A DNA stretch of 61,023 nt from a bacterium (lineage in GTDB: Bacteria; Planctomycetota; UBA1135; GCA-002686595), in NCBI GenBank assembly GCA_024226735.1, contig JAAELL010000450.1:1-61023 (forward strand), in the 5' to 3' direction. Shown here piece by piece: positions 26,013 through 34,295 of the stretch (position 1 is the first letter of the stretch; each line of letters opens with the position of its first letter). The position numbers were made by a program, and so were the translations under genes. The notes below the pieces were generated by a model. That model was not told where the DNA came from and searched no databases. It worked only from the letters and a program-made list of their open reading frames with translations.

Positions 26013-27035
26013 TCACCCCGCCCAGCGCAGGCGCTCGTTCAGTCGTCCCGCCTTCTTGAGCTCCAGAATCGTCGCGATCCGCAAGTACCGCGACGACCGG
26101 AACTCCTCTTCGGTCAACCCGTGCTCCCGATACGCCGCGAGCAGCTCCTCCACCCCTTTGCGCACCGTCCAAACCGGTTGAAACGCCGGCAGCGCTGCCG
26201 TGATCTTGTCGAACGACACGCGGTAGTTGCGCAGATCCGGGCTGGCGTCGGCGGCAAGCTCGACGCGGGCGTCGGGCACGACTTCGCTCACGATCCGGGC
26301 CACGTCGCGGATGCGATAGTTCTCCTCGTTCACGCCGACGTTGAACGCCTGGTCGCTCACGGTGTCCGCATCGGCCTCCAGCACGGCCAGGAAGGCACGC
26401 GCTACGTCCTCGACGTGCACGAGCGGCCGCCAGGGCGAGCCGTCGGACTTGAGGAGGACCTCGCCCGTCGTATGGGCGTACGCGGTGAGGTTGTTGACCA
26501 CGAGGTCGATGCGCAGGTTCGGCGAGACGCCGTAGACCGTCGCGTTGCGCATGTAGGTCGTGACGAAGCTCTCGTCACAGAGCTTGGACAGCTCGCGCTC
26601 CACCTCGATCTTCGTGCGTCCGTAGGGTGTGACGGGGTTCAGCGCTGCCGTCTCGGTCAGCGGAGCGTCGCCCTGGGCGCCGTAGAGGCTGCAGGAGCTC
26701 GAGAACACGAACCGGCGCACGCCGGCCGCCTTGGCCTCCCGCGCGAAGCGCACGGTCGCATCGCGGTTGATCTCGTCCGTCAGAGTCGGATCGAGGTCCC
26801 CCAGCGCGTCGTTCGAGAGCGCCGCGAGGAACACGACGGCGTCGAAGCCCTCGAGCTCCTTGGCGCTGACGTCGCGAATGTCGCGGCACAAGGCGTCCGT
26901 GGTGGGTGGCGACTGGAACTGGCAGCGCGCGTAGAAGCCCGTGTCGAGCCCGGTCGTCGTGTGGCCAGCCTCCCGCAAGAACGGGAGCATCACCTGTCCG
27001 AGGTAGCCGTCGTGTCCCGTGACTAGAATCTTCAT
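26013..27035 (-). CDS. NAD-dependent epimerase/dehydratase family (SDR) protein
   Basis: This is an extended SDR of 340 residues. It has the N-terminal NAD-binding glycine motif TGHDGYLG, the catalytic Ser region FVFSSSCSLYG, the YGRTK active-site motif, RNATVYG, RPLVHVEDVARAFLAVLE and FNVGVNEENYRIRDVA. It is probably a nucleotide-sugar epimerase, reductase or dehydratase acting in the deoxysugar pathway encoded on the facing operon. The exact reaction cannot be assigned. The first gene of its operon is the PIG-L deacetylase, or each has its own promoter: the two are 22 bp apart with the deacetylase gene upstream. Confidence 0.88.
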   Translation of the reverse strand: MKILVTGHDGYLGQVMLPFLREAGHTTTGLDTGFYARCQFQSPPTTDALCRDIRDVSAKELEGFDAVVFLAALSNDALGDLDPTLTDEINRDATVRFAREAKAAGVRRFVFSSSCSLYGAQGDAPLTETAALNPVTPYGRTKIEVERELSKLCDESFVTTYMRNATVYGVSPNLRIDLVVNNLTAYAHTTGEVLLKSDGSPWRPLVHVEDVARAFLAVLEADADTVSDQAFNVGVNEENYRIRDVARIVSEVVPDARVELAADASPDLRNYRVSFDKITAALPAFQPVWTVRKGVEELLAAYREHGLTEEEFRSSRYLRIATILELKKAGRLNERLRWAG

Positions 27036-27057
27036 CGATGTGCAGGGGGAGAGAGGT

Positions 27058-27711
27058 CTAGAGGATGAGCTTGCGGGCGTGGAACGCCTCTGCGTAGCGA
27101 GTCGGGGATGCGCATTCGACGCCGCGCACCCGCATCAGGCCGCGAAGAGTCTCGGCGTCGAACCAGTTGCGCGAGGCCTGGGACGGAAAGTGCTCCAGAA
27201 TGTCGGCGACCTTGCGCTCGACGGCCTCGACGCTCAGCGGCACGAACAGCCCGGGCCGTCCGAGATCCGCGTCGTATTTGGGAATCTCGTACTCGAGCAC
27301 GAGGTGGTTCCGGAACGTGTTCCAGGTCAGCTCGCTCACGACGCGGTGATCCTGGTGGGCATCGCTCTTGTGGTGCGTGAGGACGACGTCGGGATCGAAC
27401 GTGGCGCGCACGTCCTCGAAGGCGTCCTTGATCGCGCTCCACTGGTCGGGGAAATAGCTCTCCCGAAAGCCGCGGACGTCTATGGCGGCCGAGCGAGCGC
27501 CGGCCAGGAAGCACTCTGCGCTCGCCCGCGCTTCGCCCTCCCGCTCCGGATTGGACGCGAACACGGTCCAATGCACGTCGACGGCCTCGCGGTCGGCGAT
27601 CAAGCGGCGCACGGTGCCTCCGGCGCCGATCTCGATGTCGTCGCAGTGGGCGCCCAGGCACAGAATGCGCAGGGGCTCTCCGGTGGGCTTGTCGGGGCGG
27701 ATGGGGAGCAC
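27058..27711 (-). CDS. PIG-L/LmbE family deacetylase
   Basis: This is a zinc-dependent N-deacetylase of about 217 residues. It has the AHCDDIEIGAGGT motif (family AHPDDxExG), VDVHWTVFA, and the late metal/catalytic motif VVLTHHKSDAHQDHR. It may deacetylate an N-acetylated amino-sugar nucleotide in the same pathway as the neighbouring SDR and methyltransferases. The start is uncertain: GTG 27711 is chosen about eight codons before the first conserved strand; GTG 27744 is an alternative. Neither has a clear ribosome binding site. The upstream side (27776 onward) is occupied by palindromic element B. Confidence 0.85.
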   Translation of the reverse strand: MLPIRPDKPTGEPLRILCLGAHCDDIEIGAGGTVRRLIADREAVDVHWTVFASNPEREGEARASAECFLAGARSAAIDVRGFRESYFPDQWSAIKDAFEDVRATFDPDVVLTHHKSDAHQDHRVVSELTWNTFRNHLVLEYEIPKYDADLGRPGLFVPLSVEAVERKVADILEHFPSQASRNWFDAETLRGLMRVRGVECASPTRYAEAFHARKLIL

Positions 27712-27775
27712 GCGAGGTCTTATCGACCGATCGGTGCCGCCCACTCGAATTGAGACGCAGGTTTTGAGCGCCGGG

Positions 27776-27942
27776 CTAGTGGTGTGATTCACTCTTGTGC
27801 GGCATTTTGGTCGGCCCGTACCCGCCCGCTGCTGCGTCGCGCCTCCTCCGAGACTTGCAGCGAAGTTGCGTCGTCGCTGCGCCTTGCAGCGAACGCGTAC
27901 GCACCGACCAAAATGCCGCACAAGAGTGAATCACACCACTAG
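27776..27942. repeat. Palindromic interspersed element, copy B
   Basis: The terminal inverted repeats are 39 bp and identical (27776-27814 and 27904-27942), beginning CTAGTGGTGTGATTC. The core between them contains GCAGCGAAGTTGCGTCGTCG and GCGCCTTGCAGCG. The sequence is almost the exact reverse complement of the copy at 60874, with only a few core substitutions. The right-hand CTAG provides the TAG stop of the neighbouring propeller gene. No transposase gene is present; the structure suits a non-autonomous mobile palindrome or a strong hairpin terminator. Confidence 0.9.
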
Positions 27943-29384
27943 TTGGCGTAGCGGATCGTGGACGCACCCCAGATGCGAATGTTCCAACCCGAGATCAGCG
28001 CCCCCTCGACGACCGACCGGCCGACCCGAATCCGGCGGTGCGGCGTGAGAAGCGTGCCGCGCAAGGTGCTGTGGCCCGTGATCCGCACGATGCCCCCGTT
28101 GTCGATCACGTTGACGAGCACGTTCTCCGGCAGAACGCCGCCCTCGAGGACGAGCTCCGAGCCGCTCGATAGCCGGAACCGGCCGTGGACGTTGAGGAGG
28201 AACCGGCTCGCGGACGTCCCGCTGAGGGTCAGCTTCTCACCGAACCGCAGCGAGACGCGCTCGATGTCGATGACGTTGAAGCCGTCGGTGCCCGTGATCG
28301 TCTGGCTCGTGTTGACGTTGCCGAACGACTGCGTGGGCGTCACGCTCGCTGCCGTGTCGGACGCCATGCGCGCGTCCTGCATCGCCGGTCCGAGCTCGCG
28401 CGCGAGCACGGTGCCGCTGATCTGGACGCTGTTCAGCTTGGTGTCGTCGGCGTTCGGGTCGACGAACATCGAGCCCTCGATGAGGCCATGGAAGAAGTTC
28501 TGACGTCCGCCCGGAGCGAGCGCGACGTCGCCCTCGATGAGCGTGTCCGCGTGACGGATGCTGACGAGCCCGCAGCCGAGGATCCCGAAGTCGGCGGCCT
28601 GTCCCAGATCGAGCGGACCGGCGGAGCGGTCGTAGGCGATGCCCGTCGGGTTGTTCGATCCGTAGTGAGCGCTGGCGAACGAGTGGATCTCGGTCCCGTC
28701 GCGCTCGAGGTTGTACACGGTCTGGGTGACCCGATCGGTCACCCACAGCGTCCCGTTGATCTCGTCGACGCTGATGCCCTGGGGGTTGTTCGCCGCTTGC
28801 GCGAAGACGTCGGCGGGGAACCAGTCGATCAGGGCACCCGTGGCGGTGACGTGGTACACCGCGTCCGTCAAATTGTCGGTCAGCCACAGCGTTCCGTCTT
28901 GCGGATCGCCCGCGATCCCCTGTGGGCTCGTCGCCAAGGGATCGAAGGTCGCCGTCGTGAACGAACCGATCAGCGTCCCGTCCGTCTCGACGTTGTACAC
29001 GGTGCTCGTCACGTCATCGACGACCCACAGCGTCCCGTCGAAGTAGTCGACCGCGACGCCTTCGGGCCGCGTAGCGCCGGCATCGTAGTCGGTCGTCTCG
29101 AAGAACCCGAGCTGGTTGCCGAGGCGGTCGTAGTGAACGATGCGGCTGAAGCCCTCTTTCGCGGCCCAGAGCGTGTCGTCGCCCGGATCGACGGCGAGGC
29201 TCGAGACGACGCCAGCCTCGAAGAAGAACAGCACGACCCCGTCTTGCGTGACGTGATAGATCGTGCGGGTCACGTCATCTGACGCCCAGAGCGTGGACTG
29301 GCCAACTTGCGCGGTGGAGACGGCGGACAAGAGCACGGACGCGAGGAGCAGGCGCGCGGGTGCCGCCGAAGAGTGGAGCTTCAT
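27939..29384 (-). CDS. Secreted beta-propeller protein with choice-of-anchor-A-like C-terminus
   Basis: A signal peptide (LLLASVLLSAVSTA) is followed by five or six propeller repeats (about residues 25-285) with the recurring pattern DDTLWAAKEG / DGTLWVVDDVTSTVYNVETDG / NGTLWVTDRVTQTVYNLERDG. The C-terminal part (about 290-481) resembles the choice-of-anchor A adhesin-type domain: DGFNVIDIERVSL, LLNVHGRFRLSSG, VLVNVIDNGGIVRITG, RGTLLTPHRRIRV and EGALISGWNI. It is probably an exported surface or matrix protein. The stop codon TAG lies in the terminal CTAG of palindromic element B, so the original C-terminus may have been different. Function is unknown. Confidence 0.82.
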   Translation of the reverse strand: MKLHSSAAPARLLLASVLLSAVSTAQVGQSTLWASDDVTRTIYHVTQDGVVLFFFEAGVVSSLAVDPGDDTLWAAKEGFSRIVHYDRLGNQLGFFETTDYDAGATRPEGVAVDYFDGTLWVVDDVTSTVYNVETDGTLIGSFTTATFDPLATSPQGIAGDPQDGTLWLTDNLTDAVYHVTATGALIDWFPADVFAQAANNPQGISVDEINGTLWVTDRVTQTVYNLERDGTEIHSFASAHYGSNNPTGIAYDRSAGPLDLGQAADFGILGCGLVSIRHADTLIEGDVALAPGGRQNFFHGLIEGSMFVDPNADDTKLNSVQISGTVLARELGPAMQDARMASDTAASVTPTQSFGNVNTSQTITGTDGFNVIDIERVSLRFGEKLTLSGTSASRFLLNVHGRFRLSSGSELVLEGGVLPENVLVNVIDNGGIVRITGHSTLRGTLLTPHRRIRVGRSVVEGALISGWNIRIWGASTIRYAN

Positions 29385-29480
29385 TGTGTCTCTCGAAGGG
29401 GCAGGTAGAGCGGTGAATCATCCGAACTATCCCCCGCTCACCACGGATCGCCAAACGCTCGGGCGGTCCCGGTTCGGGAC

Positions 29481-29634
29481 CTAGTGGTGTGATGCAGACA
29501 TTCGCAGTCGTATCCGGGCCCGCGTGCACGCGCCACGGCGTTGCGGCTCCTGCGACCAATCCCAGTATCACCGTATTGGCAGCGAAGTTGCATTGCCGCT
29601 GCGCCTTGTGGCACGCACACGCGAACTCGGGATA
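29481..29634. repeat. Palindromic interspersed element, degenerate copy C
   Basis: It starts CTAGTGGTGTGAT like copy B, then diverges. An inner inverted repeat remains (TATCCGGGCCCGCGTGC at about 29510 against GCACGCACACGCGAACTCGGGATA at 29611-29634). The core GGCAGCGAAGTTGCATTGCCGCTGCGCC matches copies B and D. The outer right arm is absent. It reads into the 3' end of the propeller fragment gene at 29568. Confidence 0.68.
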
Positions 29635-30104
29635 AGACCCTTGCCCAGCGACATCCCGAGCCACCGGCCGTCCGGTGACCAACGCATGCACGTGGGAAAC
29701 CTGAACTCCTGGAACGGATCGCGGACGTCGAGTGCCCGATCGAGTCGGACCTTCCCCGTTGCCACGTCGACGATCCAGAAGTGCGACCCCACGCCATCGA
29801 CAGCGAGCAGGAGGACATCGTCGTCGCGCACGAGCGCGACGCGGCCCGCGGGGAAGGAAGCAGCGACGAGCTCCCCCTTCGGACCGACCTCGATCTTGCG
29901 CACAGCCTCGTCGTGTGACGCGAAGACGTCCCGACCCGGCACCGGCTCGCCGGTCGCGGGGTCGGCGGCGACGATCCGCCCGTCGTCCGTGGCCAACAGC
30001 AGATTGCCGTCGGGGAGCAGCGCGACGTCGTACACCCTCGCGCGTGCGACGGGCGGTTCGGACTGTGGAACGGCGATCGTGGCGAGAAGGAGGCCGAGGA
30101 GCAT
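29568..30104 (-). CDS. Truncated beta-propeller protein, 3' end replaced by element C
   Basis: This 178-residue ORF has a short hydrophobic start (MLLGLLLATIAV) and WD40/propeller-like strands: YDVALLPDGNLLLATDDGRIV, VRKIEVGPKGELVAASFPAG, FWIVDVATGKVRLDRALD and CMRWSPDGRWLGMSL. After GKGLI the frame runs into palindromic element C, and the last 20 or so residues (Arg/Ser-rich) are element-encoded. Only about three blades remain, too few for a closed propeller. It is therefore probably a disrupted gene, although still open. Confidence 0.6.
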   Translation of the reverse strand: MLLGLLLATIAVPQSEPPVARARVYDVALLPDGNLLLATDDGRIVAADPATGEPVPGRDVFASHDEAVRKIEVGPKGELVAASFPAGRVALVRDDDVLLLAVDGVGSHFWIVDVATGKVRLDRALDVRDPFQEFRFPTCMRWSPDGRWLGMSLGKGLIPSSRVRATRRSGNATSLPIR

Positions 30105-30154
30105 CTCCCCACAACCGCGCCCGGAGCGCGAGGTTCCGACCTTCGGTCAGGATC

Positions 30155-30823
30155 CTACGCGGCGAACGGAACGTCGGGCCGGAACGCGTTGAGCACCGTG
30201 CCCAAGAGGTGTACGCCGCTCTCCTGGATCATCCGCGTCGCCCGCTCGGCGTCCTTGCGCTGCGTGTGCCGCGCGCGCATGACGATCACGGCCACGTCGG
30301 CGTAGTCCAGGAGCGTACGCGTCTCGGTCGCCTCGAGGATCGGCGGTGCATCGATCACGACGAAGCGCGGCCCGGACGTGATCACGTCGAGCATCGCGCG
30401 GCCCGCGTCGTTGGCGAGCTCGCCGGGAACCGGCGGGCGCGCGCTGCCTGCCGGGAGCGCGAGCAGACCGGGGTACGCCGGGACCTCGCGCCGGCACTGG
30501 GGGAGCTTGGCGACGCCGACCAGGTGATCGCCGAGACCGGGCTGCTCTTCGACGCCGAGGAAGCGCGCGAGGCCTGGCGAGGCGAAGTTCGCCTCGACGA
30601 TGCCGACCGTCGAGCGCAGGTGGCGGGCGAGGCCGAGCGCCGTCGCCGCGGCGAGCGCGGTCGTGCCGGCGCCCGCTTCGGGGGCGGTGAACAGGATTCG
30701 CGTCGTCCCCTCCTCGCGCTCGTGCGGAACCACGTTGGCCCAGACTGCGCTCGTGGCGGGCACGAGGTCCTCGAACGCGACCGCGAGCGGAACGGCGGGC
30801 CCCTGTGCTTTGCGCTTCATCAT
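30155..30823 (-). CDS. CpsD/CapB-like exopolysaccharide ATPase lacking the Walker A lysine
   Basis: This 222-residue P-loop protein belongs to the bacterial tyrosine kinase/MinD group that partners Wzz. The Walker A region reads APEAGAGTTALA, with Thr54 where BY-kinases have the catalytic Lys (GEGKST). The distal RFVVIDAPPIL (Walker B) is intact. A LDYADVAVIVMRARHTQRKDAERA helix and a GVHLLGTVLNAF strand follow. There is no Tyr-rich C-terminal tail. It is probably a regulator or ATPase of polysaccharide export rather than an active autokinase. ATG 30823 overlaps the Wzz stop (ATGA). Confidence 0.83.
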   Translation of the reverse strand: MMKRKAQGPAVPLAVAFEDLVPATSAVWANVVPHEREEGTTRILFTAPEAGAGTTALAAATALGLARHLRSTVGIVEANFASPGLARFLGVEEQPGLGDHLVGVAKLPQCRREVPAYPGLLALPAGSARPPVPGELANDAGRAMLDVITSGPRFVVIDAPPILEATETRTLLDYADVAVIVMRARHTQRKDAERATRMIQESGVHLLGTVLNAFRPDVPFAA

Positions 30824-32427
30824 GCTGCTTCGTCGGCTTGGCTGGGATGCAGGGCCGGGACGTCGTCCACGACCGTGAGCAGGCGGATGCCGAGGTCGCG
30901 CTCGAGCGTGTCGGGATAGCGCAGGCGCCGATCGGACAGCTGCACGAGGATCGCGACCGCGAGACCGAGGAACAAGCCACCGAAGAGACCGGCCGCGAGC
31001 GGCTTGATCCGCTGCGGGCCCGCCTTCGACGTCGGCAGGTTGGGCGGAATCGTGAGCGCGAGGTTCGACACGCCTTCCTCGTCGAGCGACGCGAGCCCCT
31101 CGAGCTCCTTCGTCTTGCGCGTCAACTTCGCGTAGAGGCCTTCCTCGGTCGCGACCTCGAGCTCCATCACCTTGTGCGTCGTCTCGCACTGGAAGGCGAG
31201 CTCGAGCTGCTCCTCGGTCCGGCGGCGAGAGGCCGCGTCCGATTCGAGGCTCTTGATGAGTCCCGCGTGCTCCGCATGCAGCTCGGTGACCTTGGCGACC
31301 AGGCGCAGGCGCTCCTGGTTCGGCACGCGGCGCGCGGCCGCGGGATCGGTCGAGATGAACGCATCGAGCGATTCGAGGCGCTGGCGAACGCTCTTGATCT
31401 GGCGCTCGATCGACTGGCGTTCGCGATCGAGCGTGACCTTCGCGCCAGTCTTGCCCTCGAGCAGGACGAGGTCCGACTCGAGCGAGAACAGGCGCCGCTG
31501 CCACTCCTGAAACTCGGGATTGGCGATGAGGTTGGCCGGAAGAACGACGAGTTCGTCCATCCCGGTGAGCGCCTTCTGCAGCGCCTCGGCCTCGGCCTCG
31601 ATCTCGACCTTGCGCGCACGCCCGTCGGCAAGCTCCTGGTCGAGGCGCTGCAGAGCGGCGAAGAGCGTGTCCTTCTGCTTCGCCAGGTCGATGAAGCCGC
31701 AGTCCGCGCGGTGCTCGCGGTACAGCTTCTCGGCGTTCTTGAACGACTCGAACGCGTTGTCGCGCTCGCGAATCTGGCGGTGGTAGTGCTTCTCCGCCTG
31801 ATACTGCTCGCGGTGGCGGTCCTGGAACGCGCTGACGAGCGCCTCGGCGATCTTGCGAGCGCGCTCGGGGGAATAGGCGGTGTGGTGGATCTTCAGGACG
31901 GCCGAGCGTCGCACCGGAGCGATTCGCGTGTTCGCCAAGATGCGCCGACCCGCCTTGCGCACGGCGAGCGGGTTGTCGGCGGTCAGCTTGTCCGGGCTCT
32001 CCGCTCGCATCGCGATGAGGATGCGCTGGAAGCGGTGCAGGATCGTCGCCGAGCCGTTTCCGGCGGGGTCGGGAACCTCGAGCACCCACGCGGGACCGAG
32101 CTCCTTCGCCACGCGCTCGTAGACGGCGGGATCGGAGAGGAGCTCGACCTCGTCCTCCATGCCCGGGCCCCACTTCGAGTCGTTCTCGATGCCGACGCCG
32201 CTCTCGACGTTCTGGCGCTCACGCACACCCGAGTACAGCGTCATCGACATCGTCGACGTGAACGTATTGGGCATCGAGGCCGCGACGAAGATCCCGGCGC
32301 AGGCGCCGATCACGGTCAAGATCGCGATGAGGCGTGCAGACCGAGCGGCTCCGTAGAGCACGATCTGCTTCAAGTCGAACGGCGCCTCGTCCTCGTCGGG
32401 GAGGGCGGCCGGGTCGTAGCGCGTCAT
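30820..32427 (-). CDS. Wzz/chain-length determinant family protein
   Basis: This 535-residue inner-membrane polysaccharide co-polymerase has an N-terminal helix (LIAILTVIGACAGIFVAAS) and a large periplasmic region rich in coiled coil (about residues 200-470, e.g. ERARKIAEALVSAFQDRHREQYQAEK-type heptads). A C-terminal helix (LAAGLFGGLFLGLAVAILVQL) is followed by a short cytoplasmic tail that would contact the CpsD-like protein. It controls chain length and links polymerisation to export. ATG 32427 has GGAAAG about 8 nt upstream and is preferred to a farther upstream start that would overlap the wza gene. Confidence 0.9.
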   Translation of the reverse strand: MTRYDPAALPDEDEAPFDLKQIVLYGAARSARLIAILTVIGACAGIFVAASMPNTFTSTMSMTLYSGVRERQNVESGVGIENDSKWGPGMEDEVELLSDPAVYERVAKELGPAWVLEVPDPAGNGSATILHRFQRILIAMRAESPDKLTADNPLAVRKAGRRILANTRIAPVRRSAVLKIHHTAYSPERARKIAEALVSAFQDRHREQYQAEKHYHRQIRERDNAFESFKNAEKLYREHRADCGFIDLAKQKDTLFAALQRLDQELADGRARKVEIEAEAEALQKALTGMDELVVLPANLIANPEFQEWQRRLFSLESDLVLLEGKTGAKVTLDRERQSIERQIKSVRQRLESLDAFISTDPAAARRVPNQERLRLVAKVTELHAEHAGLIKSLESDAASRRRTEEQLELAFQCETTHKVMELEVATEEGLYAKLTRKTKELEGLASLDEEGVSNLALTIPPNLPTSKAGPQRIKPLAAGLFGGLFLGLAVAILVQLSDRRLRYPDTLERDLGIRLLTVVDDVPALHPSQADEAA

Positions 32428-32452
32428 AGTGGTTGCTTTCCTGGTCGTCCGG

Positions 32453-33160
32453 CTAGGCAGCGCCAACGAACACGCGCGGGAACGGGATCAAGCGTCGGAT
32501 CCACATGTCGATCCAGATGCCGACCTTGTCGATCGGCGTGTTCGGCACGAACACGACGTCGCCGGGTGCCATGAGAATGTTCTCGTTCTGCTTCCAGTGC
32601 TTGCGGCGCGCATCGACCTTCCACACGTGGTGCCGTTGCTCCTCGGGCAGCCAACGGACGATCAGCGTCTTGCCCAGGTGTGACGTATTCGTCGTCGGAC
32701 CACCGGCCGCGGCGAACGCCTCCAGCAGCGTCATCCGGCCCGAAGGTCCGATCGCGAAGACGCCCGGGTTGCCGACCTCCCCCATGACCGACACCGTCCC
32801 CGGCACCGGATTCGAGATCGAGACGGTCAACGTCGGCGCCTGGTTCATGACCTGGCCGTAGGCGTGCGTCAGCGAAGCGTCGAGCTGCGTCAGCGTCATG
32901 CCCGCCGCCGGAAAGTCGTCGACACCCAGGAAAGTCGCTCGCCCGTCGTCGCGGACGCCGGTCTCGTGCGTCCAGTCCGGCTCTGCCGGGAACGCGACCT
33001 TGAGCGTGTCGCCGGGGCGGATCGTCGAGCGCGCACTGGAGAACGTCGCGTTGATCTCGGGTGCGACGTCAGGAATGGAGTCCTTGTACGCGATCGCACA
33101 GCTGCTGGAAACGAACAGCGCGAGCGCCGCGAGTACGCGGAGTGTGACGTGATGTCTCAT
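32453..33160 (-). CDS. Polysaccharide export outer-membrane lipoprotein (Wza-like)
   Basis: This 235-residue protein has a lipoprotein-like signal (LAALALFVSSSC). A polysaccharide export domain follows (IRPGDTLKVAFPAEPDW, VRDDGRATFLGV, AAGMTLTQLDASLTHAYG). A SLBB domain comes next (TVSVMGEVGNPGVFAI, RMTLLEAFAAAGGPTT, LMAPGDVVFVPNTPID). It probably forms the outer-membrane channel for the capsule or exopolysaccharide. ATG 33160 is chosen because it directly precedes the signal peptide. It heads the wza-wzz-cpsD transcript (26 bp to wzz). Confidence 0.91.
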   Translation of the reverse strand: MRHHVTLRVLAALALFVSSSCAIAYKDSIPDVAPEINATFSSARSTIRPGDTLKVAFPAEPDWTHETGVRDDGRATFLGVDDFPAAGMTLTQLDASLTHAYGQVMNQAPTLTVSISNPVPGTVSVMGEVGNPGVFAIGPSGRMTLLEAFAAAGGPTTNTSHLGKTLIVRWLPEEQRHHVWKVDARRKHWKQNENILMAPGDVVFVPNTPIDKVGIWIDMWIRRLIPFPRVFVGAA

Positions 33161-33227
33161 GAAGGGACGTTGGCCGAGAGGGGTCGTAGCTCGGGGTTCT
33201 TCGGCGCTTCGCTCGCCCGGTCTGAAC

Positions 33228-34157
33228 TCACAAGCCAGCAGTTCCGCGAACGACCGACTCGAGCCGTCCATCCGGATCGATCACGAGCGTGGTCGGGATC
33301 GGCAGGCGGCTCAAATCGATCAGCGCATCGAATCCCTCCACCTCGTCGCCGGCCGCCGGCGGAAACGCCGTCGTGTACCCGATGCCAGCGGTGAGCAGTC
33401 GGTCCACCGCCCGCTCGCGATCCTCGGGAGAATCGACCGAAATCGCGACGACGTGATGGTCCGCCGCTGCGTGAATGGCATCGAGCTGGGGCAGCTTCGT
33501 GATGCACGGGGCGCAATAGCTGGCCCAGAACGTGAGATGGACGCGACGGCCGGCCGCAAGCGTGCGCGGGTCGAGCTCGAACGTCCCTCCAGCCGCGTCG
33601 CGCAACATGAGGGTCGGAACGAGCTCCCCGACCGCGATCTTGATCCCCGGGGGAAGAGGGTCGGGCAGCGACACGTCCGCACGCCGCGGCACGACGGTCG
33701 CGCCGGAACGGGTGATGCGCACGCGACTCGCGGCGGGAATCGGCGCGAACTCCGCCTCGCCGCCACCGGGCCAACGCACCGAGATCGACGCGCGGGGCGC
33801 ATCGCCGATGCCGAACACGAGCTCGCCCGCCTGGCAGGACGCGAAGCCCGAGCCGCGTGCGACGACCTGCGTGCTCGCGCCGACGGTGACCTCGGCGCCG
33901 ACTTCGCTGACGAGCACCTTGACGTAGCCGCGCCCGTCGGTCTCGTTGCGGAACAGCTCGTGCCGCTCGCGCTGCAGGTTGTGCACGAACAGGTCTTGGT
34001 CGCCATCGTCATCGAAGTCGGCGGCCAGGACCGCGCGTCCATCGAGGGGCGAGTCCGCGCCGCACGTCGGCGACACGTCGAGGAAACTCCCGTCCCCGCC
34101 GCCGACGAACAGGTGGCTGCGCTCGTCCCCGTTGAACGACAGGCCCCGGCGATACAT
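33228..34157 (-). CDS. FG-GAP/ASPIC/thioredoxin protein, part 2 after an in-frame TGA
   Basis: This segment is in exactly the same frame as the gene at 34296-36035. The 46 codons between (34295-34158) are open and protein-like (FWRQVLASASG, then a His/Asp-rich linker). It carries FVGGGDGSFLDVSPTCG and ADFDDDGDQDLFVHN (last FG-GAP repeat). An ASPIC/UnbV domain (about VSVRWPGGGEAEFAPI) follows. It ends in a TlpA/AhpC-type thioredoxin domain with WASYCAPCITKLPQLD and a VVAISVDSPEDRERA strand. ATG 34157 would allow independent translation, but it lies inside a repeat, so the natural product is likely the 935-residue read-through protein. Confidence 0.78.
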   Translation of the reverse strand: MYRRGLSFNGDERSHLFVGGGDGSFLDVSPTCGADSPLDGRAVLAADFDDDGDQDLFVHNLQRERHELFRNETDGRGYVKVLVSEVGAEVTVGASTQVVARGSGFASCQAGELVFGIGDAPRASISVRWPGGGEAEFAPIPAASRVRITRSGATVVPRRADVSLPDPLPPGIKIAVGELVPTLMLRDAAGGTFELDPRTLAAGRRVHLTFWASYCAPCITKLPQLDAIHAAADHHVVAISVDSPEDRERAVDRLLTAGIGYTTAFPPAAGDEVEGFDALIDLSRLPIPTTLVIDPDGRLESVVRGTAGL

Positions 34158-34266
34158 CTCGCGCGCCCAAGGGTGCAGGTCCTCGTTCGCGCCCGCCCCG
34201 GGCTGCGAATCGACGTCGTGTTCGTCGTGGTCGTGGCTCTCGGCTTGCTGGTCGAGACCTGATGCG

Positions 34267-34285
34267 GACGCCAGGACCTGGCGCC
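34267..34285 (-). promoter_or_regulatory. SECIS-like hairpin after in-frame UGA (candidate 1)
   Basis: In the transcript, GGCGCCA pairs with UGGCGUC (7 bp, one G-U) around the loop GGUCC. The stem begins 10 nt after the UGA at 34296-34298 and the loop 17 nt after it. Bacterial SECIS elements lie just 3' of the UGA with a G in the first loop positions. The E. coli fdhF element, as I recall it, has a GGUC loop about 18 nt from the UGA. GC-rich DNA forms many stems by chance. Confidence 0.4.
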
Positions 34286-34295
34286 AGAACGCGCT

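Noticed and set aside
27776-27942. Integron attC site interpretation of the palindromes
   Set aside because: The elements lack the paired GTTRRRY/RYYYAAC core sites and are not spaced by single gene cassettes.
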